A stretch of DNA of 6,491 bases from CAYFJO01 sp964343305 (GTDB taxonomy: Bacteria; Planctomycetota; Planctomycetia; Pirellulales; Pirellulaceae). The number at the start of each line of letters is the position of its first letter. Within the stretch, counting starts at the first letter, position 1. The position numbers and the translations under genes are program-made. Positions 1 to 6,486 of the stretch are shown in pieces. The notes beneath the pieces were generated by a model, which worked only from the letters and a program-made list of their open reading frames with translations, was not told the origin of the DNA and did no database searches. Location: the NCBI GenBank assembly GCA_964343305.1, contig CAYFJO010000563.1:1-6491 (forward strand), read 5' to 3'.

Positions 1-1224
1 GCCAGCAAGCCTGAAACGGTTCATCTTGGAATCATCGGCTGCGGCGGGATCATGGGGCATCATGTGAAAGGGCTTGTCGGTCGGCGCGAGAATGTGCGGA
101 TCGCCTGGTTGTGCGATGTGGATGTGAGTCAAATTGCAAAGATGTCGAAAACCATGGGCGGCTTTCAGGCAGTTGCCGCCAAGCAAACCACGCAGTTTGA
201 ACATGTTGTCGAAGACAAGAGTGTCGACGCGGTGATCATCGCGACGCCTCATCACTGGCACGCGCCGATTGCGTTGCATGCCATGAGCGAAGGCAAAGAT
301 GTTTACATCGAAAAGCCGATTTCGCACGTCTACAACGAAGGTCACGCGATCATCGAGGCCGCCAAAAAATACAATCGCGTGGTTCAGCAAGGCAGCCAAA
401 TGCGAAGCAGTCCCGTCACCGAAAAGGCCGCGAAACTGTTGGCCGAAGGAATCATCGGTGAAGTGAAAGTCGCACGTGCTTGGACCGCCGAGATTCGTAA
501 AACGGTCAAACCCGTTCCCGATAGCCAACCACCCAGTGGCGTCGACTACGATCGCTGGCTGGGACCCGCGCCAAAGCGTCAGTTCAATAAGTATCGCTTT
601 CACGGCACCTGGAGAATGTTCCGCGACTATGGCAACGGCGAGATTGGTGACGATGGAATTCACGATCTCGACATGGCCGCGTGGGGACTGGGCATCGATA
701 CGGTTCCCAGTCAAATCACCGCTCGCGGCGGCCGTATGTCGCTCAAAGGGCACGCCAGCGACTATCCGGACAACATGAATGTGACGTTCGAATATCCCGA
801 CGGACGGTTGTTGATTTACGAAAACTATCCCTTCACCGCCTATGGATTGCACGGATTTGATAATGGCAACGTGTTTTATGGCACTGACGGCTATATGATC
901 TTCTCGCGTCGCGGATACTTCAGCGTCTTTCAAGGGTCCAAGGGCCAGCCGGGGCCAACACAGGGCGTCGAACTTCGTGGCCAGCGAGGTTATGCTGAGC
1001 ACATGGCCAATTTCCTGACCGCCGTCCGCAAGCGAACGCAAACGCGTGCTTCGGCCGATGTCGCTCATCGTTCGTGTGCGTTGGTCCATCTTGGCGAAAT
1101 TGCGTTCCGCACCAAAGGCCGGCTCGACTTTGACGCGTCGAAGCAAGAGTTTGTCGACTGCGACGAGGCCAATGAATTGTTAACAAAGAAATACCGCGAG
1201 CCGTACGGTTTGCCGAAAGTCTGA
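1..1224 (+). CDS. Gfo/Idh/MocA family oxidoreductase, 5'-truncated by the window edge
   Basis: NAD(P)-dependent dehydrogenase of the Gfo/Idh/MocA superfamily, which usually acts on sugars, inositols or their derivatives. The frame is open from base 1, so the ATG at 52 is not the start: it falls inside the Rossmann dinucleotide motif GIIGCGGIMGHH (residues 10-21, counted from base 1). The EKP motif follows at residues 104-106, with K105 the expected catalytic lysine. The C-terminal domain carries GDDGIHDLDMAAW (from residue 216), with H221 and D224 in the usual GxHxxD active-site pattern. The stretches TPHHWHAP and YGNGEIGDDGIHDLD resemble, from memory, the subfamily abundant in Planctomycetes that is often exported by the Tat route; any Tat leader would lie upstream of the window and cannot be checked. 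The stop codon is 11 bases before the next gene, suggesting one operon. The substrate is unknown. Confidence 0.93.
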   Translation, partial: ASKPETVHLGIIGCGGIMGHHVKGLVGRRENVRIAWLCDVDVSQIAKMSKTMGGFQAVAAKQTTQFEHVVEDKSVDAVIIATPHHWHAPIALHAMSEGKDVYIEKPISHVYNEGHAIIEAAKKYNRVVQQGSQMRSSPVTEKAAKLLAEGIIGEVKVARAWTAEIRKTVKPVPDSQPPSGVDYDRWLGPAPKRQFNKYRFHGTWRMFRDYGNGEIGDDGIHDLDMAAWGLGIDTVPSQITARGGRMSLKGHASDYPDNMNVTFEYPDGRLLIYENYPFTAYGLHGFDNGNVFYGTDGYMIFSRRGYFSVFQGSKGQPGPTQGVELRGQRGYAEHMANFLTAVRKRTQTRASADVAHRSCALVHLGEIAFRTKGRLDFDASKQEFVDCDEANELLTKKYREPYGLPKV

Positions 1225-1235
1225 GCAAAACGCCG

Positions 1236-1364
1236 ATGAGTTTCAGTCGTCCAGCCGCAAAGCGGCGAAATCACGTAGCCAGAGGTGCCAACCCCTGGAG
1301 CGACTTCCATGCCACCATACTGATTCTCGTCACATGCGCGGCGATGACTCTTTCGGTCAATGCA
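1236..1364 (+). other. Predicted signal peptide of the heme dehydrogenase-like protein
   Basis: The first 43 residues have a basic N-region (R5, K9, R10, R11, R16), a hydrophobic core at about residues 26-41 (ATILILVTCAAMTLSV) and an Ala-terminated site, VNA|DD, for cleavage after A43. The N-region is long at about 25 residues. C34 lies inside the hydrophobic core and no convincing lipobox follows it, so type I signal peptidase is preferred over lipoprotein processing. Export fits the CxxCH motif, because heme c is attached outside the cytoplasmic membrane. Confidence 0.7.
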
Positions 1365-4172
1365 GATGACCGCCCGCAATGGATTTGGACAACCAAGGAT
1401 CGACGATCGAACCAAGTGGTTGCTCTGAGCAAATCATTCCAAGTTTCGAAGCAATTGAAGTCCGCAAGACTGCGCGGCGTTGCGGATTTCAATTCGATGG
1501 TGATCTCTCTGAATGAAAAATCGGTTGGCTCGATCGAGAACTACGGACCGCTGTTCACGATCGACGTGACGTCCAAGGTTCAGACAGGTGAAAATCAAAT
1601 CCTACTCGCAAGCAAAAGTTCCGGTGGACCTGCGGCGGTTTTCGTTCGACTGACGTTGCACTTCAAAGACGGCTCAAGCGAGGCGATCGTCACCGATCAA
1701 ACTTGGCAGGCGAACGGGAAAGACGCCACGAGCTTTGGTCGCGTCGCCGACGAACCGTGGGGTGTTACGACGCGCCAAATCGGCATCGACGCGTTCGACG
1801 ACTACACGCAGTGGAAACGTGCGATCAACGCCGAAAAGGGCACCGACCCGTCGTCGTTCGAGATCGCGCCGGGCTTCGAAATCGAGTTGCTTCGTTCGGC
1901 GACCGAGGACGAAGGTTCGTGGGTCAGTATCGCGGTTGATCCGAAAGGACGGCTCGTGATCGCCAAGGAAGACAAAGGTTTGCTGCGAATGACGCTGTCG
2001 GCGGACGGAGCGAAGATCGACAAAGTCGAGACGATCGAAGACTCGTTGTTGGAATGTCGTGGGTTGTTGTTCGCGCATGACAGCCTCTATGTGAACGCCA
2101 ACAATTCGAAAGGTCTTTACCGGCTGCGCGACACCAATGGCGATGATCAATTCGACCAGATCAAACTGCTGCGCGAATTTCCCGGCAGTGTCGGCCACGG
2201 GCGAAATGATTTGGCGCTGGGGCCGGACAACAAGATCTACTTGATTCACGGCGACGCCGTCGATGTTCCGACGGGCATGATCGATCGCACGTCGCCGCTG
2301 CGAGAAAACCGTCGCGGCAAGAAGATGCGAGAGGGTCACATGATTCGCACCGACGCCGAGGGCAAGTCATGGGAGTTGCTCACTGCCGGTTTGCGAAATC
2401 CGTATGGCATCGATTTCAATACCGACGGACAAGCGTTTACTTACGATGCGGATGCCGAGTTCGACATGGGTTCGCCGTGGTATCGACCGACACAAGTCAA
2501 GCATCTGGTCATCGGTGGCGACTTTGGTTGGCGAGGCGTCACCGGAGATTGGCCGCCGTATTTCCATGATCATCCAGACAACACGCCGCCGACTCTCACG
2601 ATCGGCAAAGGATCGCCGACGGGCGTCAAGTTTGGCACGAAGAGCGACTTTCCGCCGAAATACAAACGGGCGTTGTTCATACTCGACTGGTCGTATGGCC
2701 GCATCATCGCGGTTCACATGACACCGCGCGGTGCGAGCTACGCGTGTCGCGGCGAGACATTTCTCAAAGGCCGACCATTGAACGTGACGGACTTGGATTT
2801 TGGCCACGACGGCGCAATGTACTTTGTGACGGGCGGTCGGAAGACACAGGCGGGGCTTTATCGCGTTCGATACGTTGGACCTGAGATCCAAGAATCTCCG
2901 CAGAGTTCTCAACAAATTGCACGATACAAACATGCTGAGCAATCGCGTGCGACACTGGCGCAACTTGGTCCAAACGCGAATTTGGACTTCATTTGGCCAC
3001 AGCTTTCCAGTGCCGATCCCACGATTCGAACAGCGGCGCGCATCGCGCTCGAACACCAGCCGATCGATCAATGGCAACCGCGAGTGCTGGCCGAAAAGAA
3101 TCCCGTGCTCGCCATCAATGCGCTGATGGCTCTCGCTCGCAGCTCCAACAAAGACTCTTATCAAGCAGTTGCCAAGCGGCTCAATCAGATACGACTCGAC
3201 AAACTATCAACGACAGCTAAGTTGATGACGTTGTATGCGTATTCGCTGTGTTTGTCGAATGGTGACTTGGATGGTAAGACCACCGATGAACTGTTTGCGA
3301 AATTGAACGGACTGTATTCAGACAATTCAACTCACGTGAAACAACAGGTGAGTCTGCTGATGGCCGAGTTTGGGGCACCAGGGGTTGTTTCAAAAATCAT
3401 GCCACTTCTCGCGTCGGCGGCAGACCAGCGTGAACAATTTCACTATTTGTTCGCGCTGCGCAACGTTCGCAAAGGCTGGACGCTCGACGATCGGCGAGCT
3501 TACTTCGGCGGGCTCAACCAAACGAAAGATTATCTCGGCGGCCAAGGATTGCCGGGTTTTTTGCAAAAAATACGTGACGAAGCGATCGCGACGCTGACCG
3601 ACGAAGAGAAAGTCGAATTGAAATCAATCCTCGAATCCAAATCCCAAGCAACCGACATCACGGCGACGAAGCGTCCGTTCGTAAAGAAGTGGGCGCTTGA
3701 TGAATTGGTTGGCGCGCTTGACCACGTCAAGCCGCGAGACGTGGGGCGAGGCCGCGAGATGTTTGCCGCCGCATCGTGCAATCGTTGTCACCGTGTCGGA
3801 TTGGTGGGAACGCTGGTGGGTCCCGATTTGACAGGCGCCAGCCGACGCTTCAGCCGACGCGATATCCTGGACGCAATCATCTCGCCGTCGAAGGTAATCC
3901 CGGACGTCTATCGAAGCGTCGTCGTGGAGACCGAGGATGGCATAATCCACACCGGTCGCGTAGTTCCCAGCGGCGACTTTCGCGCCCCAACTTTGCGCTT
4001 GTCTACGAATCCGAACGCGCCGCACGAAGTGATCGAGATCGACAAGATCGACATCGTCGCACAGAAGATTTCCAACATTTCGTGGATGCCTGAAGGATTG
4101 CTCAATACGCTCAACGAAGAGGAGATTCTTGACCTGTTGGCGTTCATCGAAGCAGGTGGACGAGTCAAATGA
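1236..4172 (+). CDS. Exported PVC-type heme-binding dehydrogenase-like protein (sugar-binding-like domain, propeller, HEAT-like region, cytochrome c)
   Basis: A 978-residue exported, probably redox-active protein. Residues 1-43 look like a signal peptide. About residues 46-190 form a beta-rich domain opening with PQWIWT, like the N-terminal sandwich of alpha-L-rhamnosidase-type proteins. About residues 205-548 resemble the 'membrane-bound dehydrogenase' propeller of Pirellula/Verrucomicrobium proteins, related to PQQ-dependent sugar dehydrogenases: note GLRNPYGIDF (385-394) and the acidic, possibly calcium-binding DTNGDDQFD (299-307). About residues 565-800 are helical and HEAT-like. The C-terminal domain has the heme c site CNRCH (C848, C851, H852) and a likely distal ligand M951 in WMPEG. 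No clear ribosome binding site precedes the ATG, but it is the only ATG that keeps the signal peptide; the next in-frame ATG is M37, inside the hydrophobic core. The probable role is extracytoplasmic oxidation with electrons passed to the heme. Cofactor and substrate are inferred only. Confidence 0.9.
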   Translation: MSFSRPAAKRRNHVARGANPWSDFHATILILVTCAAMTLSVNADDRPQWIWTTKDRRSNQVVALSKSFQVSKQLKSARLRGVADFNSMVISLNEKSVGSIENYGPLFTIDVTSKVQTGENQILLASKSSGGPAAVFVRLTLHFKDGSSEAIVTDQTWQANGKDATSFGRVADEPWGVTTRQIGIDAFDDYTQWKRAINAEKGTDPSSFEIAPGFEIELLRSATEDEGSWVSIAVDPKGRLVIAKEDKGLLRMTLSADGAKIDKVETIEDSLLECRGLLFAHDSLYVNANNSKGLYRLRDTNGDDQFDQIKLLREFPGSVGHGRNDLALGPDNKIYLIHGDAVDVPTGMIDRTSPLRENRRGKKMREGHMIRTDAEGKSWELLTAGLRNPYGIDFNTDGQAFTYDADAEFDMGSPWYRPTQVKHLVIGGDFGWRGVTGDWPPYFHDHPDNTPPTLTIGKGSPTGVKFGTKSDFPPKYKRALFILDWSYGRIIAVHMTPRGASYACRGETFLKGRPLNVTDLDFGHDGAMYFVTGGRKTQAGLYRVRYVGPEIQESPQSSQQIARYKHAEQSRATLAQLGPNANLDFIWPQLSSADPTIRTAARIALEHQPIDQWQPRVLAEKNPVLAINALMALARSSNKDSYQAVAKRLNQIRLDKLSTTAKLMTLYAYSLCLSNGDLDGKTTDELFAKLNGLYSDNSTHVKQQVSLLMAEFGAPGVVSKIMPLLASAADQREQFHYLFALRNVRKGWTLDDRRAYFGGLNQTKDYLGGQGLPGFLQKIRDEAIATLTDEEKVELKSILESKSQATDITATKRPFVKKWALDELVGALDHVKPRDVGRGREMFAAASCNRCHRVGLVGTLVGPDLTGASRRFSRRDILDAIISPSKVIPDVYRSVVVETEDGIIHTGRVVPSGDFRAPTLRLSTNPNAPHEVIEIDKIDIVAQKISNISWMPEGLLNTLNEEEILDLLAFIEAGGRVK
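3557..3570. repeat. Perfect 14-base palindrome of T6 and A6 runs inside the heme protein gene
   Basis: TTTTTTGCAAAAAA is a perfect inverted repeat encoding part of GFLQKI in the helical region of the large exported protein. It is the most striking homopolymer tract in the window and an A/T-rich spot in otherwise GC-rich coding DNA. The reading frame passes through it intact. It is most likely incidental, though such runs can cause polymerase slippage. Confidence 0.5.
3747..4172 (+). other. C-terminal cytochrome c domain (Pirellula/Verrucomicrobium type)
   Basis: Residues about 838-978 of the large exported protein form a mono-heme cytochrome c-like module. It contains GREMF before the heme site, CNRCH at bases 3777-3791 (C848/C851 for the thioether bonds, H852 as proximal ligand), then GTLVGPDLTG and RRDILDAIISPSKVI. 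These are typical of the planctomycete heme-binding domain as I know it. M951 in WMPEG is the probable sixth ligand, and the closing helix LNEEEILDLLAFIEAGG is the usual ending. A roughly 75-residue insert between the heme site and the methionine (IIHTGRVVPSGD region) is also characteristic of this family rather than of small soluble cytochromes. Confidence 0.85.
4154..4159 (+). promoter_or_regulatory. Possible ribosome binding site for the first amidohydrolase
   Basis: AGGTGG lies nine bases before the ATG at 4169, inside the last codons of the heme protein. It is a moderate Shine-Dalgarno match. With the ATGA stop/start overlap it would support translation by reinitiation or coupling. Confidence 0.4.
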
Positions 4173-4951
4173 TTTGGGACCTGCATTGTCATTTGTCGGG
4201 CGTCACGGGAAAAACGCCAGAGGAGCGCATGGCCGCGCTGATGCGTTACGCCGATCGGATGGCGATTGAGCGGTTGGTTTTCTTCATGGGTTTTCCGTGG
4301 TCTCATGATCCGGGGCCAGATGAATTTCGTCGGCAGAACGACCAGGTGCTGGCGGCGCTGACGCACTGGCATGATCGTGCCTTTGGGTTTGCTTATCTGA
4401 ATCCCAAGCATGTCGACGAGAGCCTCAAGGAATTGGATCGCTGCGTGCGAGACGGGCCGATGGTGGGCATCAAGCTGTGGGTGGCGATGAAATGCAACCA
4501 CGAGAATCTGGACCCGATCATCAATCGAGCGACGGAGTTGAAGGCCGTCATCTATCAACACACCTGGCAAAAGTCGGACGGCAACTACGACGGAGAGTCA
4601 ACGCCCGCGGATTTGGCAACGCTCGCGGCACGTCATCCGAAGACGCCGATCATCTGCGGCCACACGGGCGGCAATTGGGAAATCGGCATCCGTGCCATTC
4701 GTGGGTCGAAAAACGTTTCGATCGGAACGGGCGGATCCGACCCGACATCGGGATTCGTCGAAATGGCGGTGCGCGAGTTGGGAGCCGAACGTGTGATCTA
4801 CGGCAGCGATATCGGTGGACGAAGTTTTGCGTCGCAACTCGCCAAAGTTAGCGGTGCGGACATACCCGCCGGCGCGAAGAAGTTGATTCTGGGCGAGAAT
4901 TTGAAACAGATGATGACGCCGATCCTGAAAGACAAAGGAGTTCGGTTTTGA
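4169..4951 (+). CDS. Metal-dependent amidohydrolase (amidohydrolase 2 / ACMSD-like TIM barrel)
   Basis: A 260-residue cytoplasmic hydrolase of the amidohydrolase superfamily (COG2159-like), whose members hydrolyse lactones, amides or esters or decarboxylate acids using a bound divalent metal. The metal-binding pattern is complete: H6 and H8 in DLHCH after the first strand, H131 in IYQHTW, H165 in CGHTGG and D214 in YGSD. K102 in GIKLW sits where many superfamily members have a lysine or arginine, and the closing GENLK (N244) is the family's usual ending. There is no signal peptide; the HxH motif at residues 6-8 shows that the ATG at 4169 is the true start. The gene overlaps its upstream neighbour by ATGA and its downstream neighbour by TTGA. 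An equally long amidohydrolase-like protein follows immediately, suggesting the two work together. The substrate cannot be named; a lactone or amide made by the upstream oxidoreductases is a reasonable guess. Confidence 0.88.
   Translation: MIWDLHCHLSGVTGKTPEERMAALMRYADRMAIERLVFFMGFPWSHDPGPDEFRRQNDQVLAALTHWHDRAFGFAYLNPKHVDESLKELDRCVRDGPMVGIKLWVAMKCNHENLDPIINRATELKAVIYQHTWQKSDGNYDGESTPADLATLAARHPKTPIICGHTGGNWEIGIRAIRGSKNVSIGTGGSDPTSGFVEMAVRELGAERVIYGSDIGGRSFASQLAKVSGADIPAGAKKLILGENLKQMMTPILKDKGVRF
4934..4940 (+). promoter_or_regulatory. Strong ribosome binding site deciding the TTG start at 4948
   Basis: AAAGGAG ends seven bases before the TTG at 4948, an ideal Shine-Dalgarno spacing. It is the best such site in the window and lies within the final codons of the preceding amidohydrolase. 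It decides the start of the next gene, which has no ATG near its N-terminus. Confidence 0.75.
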
Positions 4952-5730
4952 TCATCGACACCAATGTTTATCTGTCGCAGTGGCCGACGCGGCGATTGCC
5001 CTACGACGAAACGCCTCGACTAGTCGCGAAGCTGAAGGAGAGTCGTGTCAAGTCGGCATGGACGGGGTCCTTTGACGGGCTACTTCACAAAGACATCTCT
5101 GCGGTGAATGCCCGTTTGGTCGAGGAGTGTGAGAAGTACGGCGACGGAATACTTGTTCCCTTTGGTTCGATCAATCCAACGCTACCCGGCTGGCAAGAAG
5201 ATCTGCGGTGTTGTGCTGAAGATCCCAAAATGCCGGGAATTCGCCTGCATCCAAATTACCACGGATACAAACTAAACGATCAAGTGGTCCGCGACCTTTT
5301 CGATCTTTGCCAAGAGCATGCGTTGATCGTCCAATTGGCGATGAAGATGGAAGACGAGCGAACACAACACAAGCTGTTGCGCGTCGAGCCCGCGGACACC
5401 AAGCCACTGGCTGCGTTGGTGAACAACCGCCCGAAGTTAAAGGTCGTTGTGCTGAACGGCCTGCGCACGTTGCGTGATGACGCGCTGAGCGAGCTGGCGG
5501 AGGCCGGACAAGTGTGGTTTGAGATCTCGATGCAAGAAGGCGTTGGCGGAATGGAGCGGCTTCTGCAACACCTCCCGCCGGAGCGAATCTTGTTTGGCTC
5601 GTACTTCCCGTTCTTCTATTTCGAATCAGCTATTTTGAAGCTGCGTGAGTCCGAACTGGGTGGAGTTCAACGTGAAGCAATTCAATACGAGAATGCAAAA
5701 CGTTTGCTGGCAAATCAGAAATCACCATGA
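4948..5730 (+). CDS. Amidohydrolase-fold protein lacking the canonical metal ligands
   Basis: A 260-residue cytoplasmic protein of the amidohydrolase 2 fold, the same length as its upstream neighbour. The start is TTG at 4948, supported by AAAGGAG seven bases upstream, the TTGA overlap, and alignment of IIDTNVYL with the neighbour's first strand IWDLHCHL. The usual ligands are all changed: the HxH pair is N6 and Y8, the strand-4 histidine aligns with L130 (LIVQL), the next with N170 (VVLNG), and the catalytic aspartate with Y219 (FGSYFPF). The barrel framework remains: GIRLHPNYHGY (97-107), MEDERTQH (134-141) and YENAKRLL (247-254). I recall a planctomycete subfamily with the same NVYLS...RLP and HPNYHGY signatures, so this is probably an inherited subfamily trait rather than recent decay. 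It may be a regulatory or structural partner of the active amidohydrolase, or use different residues such as H101, H105 and the MEDER segment. The frame is intact, arguing against a pseudogene. Confidence 0.85.
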   Translation: MIIDTNVYLSQWPTRRLPYDETPRLVAKLKESRVKSAWTGSFDGLLHKDISAVNARLVEECEKYGDGILVPFGSINPTLPGWQEDLRCCAEDPKMPGIRLHPNYHGYKLNDQVVRDLFDLCQEHALIVQLAMKMEDERTQHKLLRVEPADTKPLAALVNNRPKLKVVVLNGLRTLRDDALSELAEAGQVWFEISMQEGVGGMERLLQHLPPERILFGSYFPFFYFESAILKLRESELGGVQREAIQYENAKRLLANQKSP

Positions 5731-6449
5731 AATCAATTCGAGTCGCCACCTGTCAGTTTTCTGTCGAAGCACAGATAGCACACAACCGGCGCTGGGTTTT
5801 GAAGCAGATCGAGCAAGCCGCGGAACAAGATGCAGACGTCGTGCATTTCTCTGAATGTGCGTTATCGGGATACGCTGGCGTCGAGTTTTCCAACATGGAA
5901 TCGCTGGCTTGGGACGCATTGACCGATGCGACGCGCGAAATCCAAGCTGCGGCAAAATTACACAAAGTGTGGGTTCTGCTCGGCTCGACACATCGATTGT
6001 CAAACGGCAACAAACCGCACAATTCCATTTACGTGATCAATTCTCGCGGGAAGATTGTCGACCGCTACGACAAACGATTCTGTACCGGACTGGGCGGCAA
6101 ACGTCCGACGATGGACCTGTCACACTACTCGCCGGGCAATCGTTTCGTCACGTTCCGTGTGCGAGGAATCACGTGCGGCGTGTTGATCTGCTACGACTAT
6201 CGATTTCCAGAACTCTATCGGGAGTACAAGCGGCGCGGTGTGAAGATCCTCTTTCAATCGTTTCACAACGCGCGCACGTCGGTCGTCGCCGATCAGAAAT
6301 ACAATATTTGGAAGACCATCGTGCCCGCGACGATGTCTTGTCGCGCGGCGGAGAATCATTTTTGGGTCAGCGCCAATAACAGCACAACACGTCCCTCGCG
6401 CTGGGGCAGTTTCGCGGTTCGACCAGACGGTGCCATCCAACGCCGTTAA
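5727..6449 (+). CDS. Carbon-nitrogen hydrolase (nitrilase superfamily amidase), C-terminus apparently short
   Basis: A 240-residue nitrilase-superfamily enzyme, expected to hydrolyse a carboxamide or related C-N bond through a cysteine thioester. The triad is visible: E43 in FSECALSGY, K116 in YDKRF and C155 in LICYDYRFPELYR, with E162 as the usual second glutamate. The alpha-beta-beta-alpha core runs from residue 3 (SIRVATCQF) to about 234 (FAVRPDG). Residues 212-236 (FWVSANNST... RPDGAI) match the penultimate strands. The protein then stops at QRR, whereas relatives normally continue for about 15-30 residues through a final strand. There is no signal peptide, so it is cytoplasmic. It overlaps the preceding gene by ATGA and has no clear ribosome binding site, so translation is probably coupled. 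Its neighbours suggest an amide bond in the pathway's substrate or intermediate; the exact substrate is unknown. Confidence 0.87.
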   Translation: MKSIRVATCQFSVEAQIAHNRRWVLKQIEQAAEQDADVVHFSECALSGYAGVEFSNMESLAWDALTDATREIQAAAKLHKVWVLLGSTHRLSNGNKPHNSIYVINSRGKIVDRYDKRFCTGLGGKRPTMDLSHYSPGNRFVTFRVRGITCGVLICYDYRFPELYREYKRRGVKILFQSFHNARTSVVADQKYNIWKTIVPATMSCRAAENHFWVSANNSTTRPSRWGSFAVRPDGAIQRR

Positions 6450-6464
6450 CCCTTTTTACATAGC

Positions 6465-6486
6465 GGTCGCCAGTTGTTTGGCGGTC
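6465..6486 (+). terminator. Weak hairpin after the last gene, possible terminator
   Basis: GGTCGCCA (6465-6472) and TGGCGGTC (6479-6486) can pair as an eight-base stem with two G-U wobbles around a six-base GTTGTT loop, 15 bases after the last stop codon. Only TTGAG is visible after it, so there is no proven U-tract. A rho-independent terminator is possible but weakly supported; the remaining bases 6450-6464 hold nothing else I recognise. Confidence 0.25.

Noticed and set aside
52..54. ATG at 52 as the start of the Gfo/Idh/MocA gene
   Set aside because: The frame is open back to base 1 and the ATG falls within the GxGxxG nucleotide-binding motif, so starting there would remove the first beta strand.
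1225..1235. Promoter or terminator between the first two genes
   Set aside because: The gap is only 11 bases, with no hairpin and no recognisable promoter elements.
1674..2339. Minus-strand open frame of 221 codons
   Set aside because: Antisense shadow of the propeller region; its Arg/Val/Asp-rich composition is typical of reversed GC-biased codons and no domain is recognisable.
2367..3164. Long minus-strand open frame (265 codons) opposite the heme protein gene
   Set aside because: It lies wholly antisense to a strongly supported coding region, is rich in Arg and Cys without recognisable motifs, and is explained by the codon bias of the real gene.
3551..3570. T-run and palindrome as an intrinsic terminator
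   Set aside because: It is inside an intact reading frame with no GC-rich stem before the T-run, so it does not look like a terminator.
3908..4570. Minus-strand open frame of 220 codons crossing the heme protein/amidohydrolase junction
   Set aside because: It spans two well-supported + strand genes in antisense, with no motif or ribosome binding site of its own.
4948..5730. Second amidohydrolase as a decaying pseudogene
   Set aside because: The frame is complete, the ribosome binding site is the best in the window, gene overlaps are preserved and barrel motifs outside the metal site remain intact.
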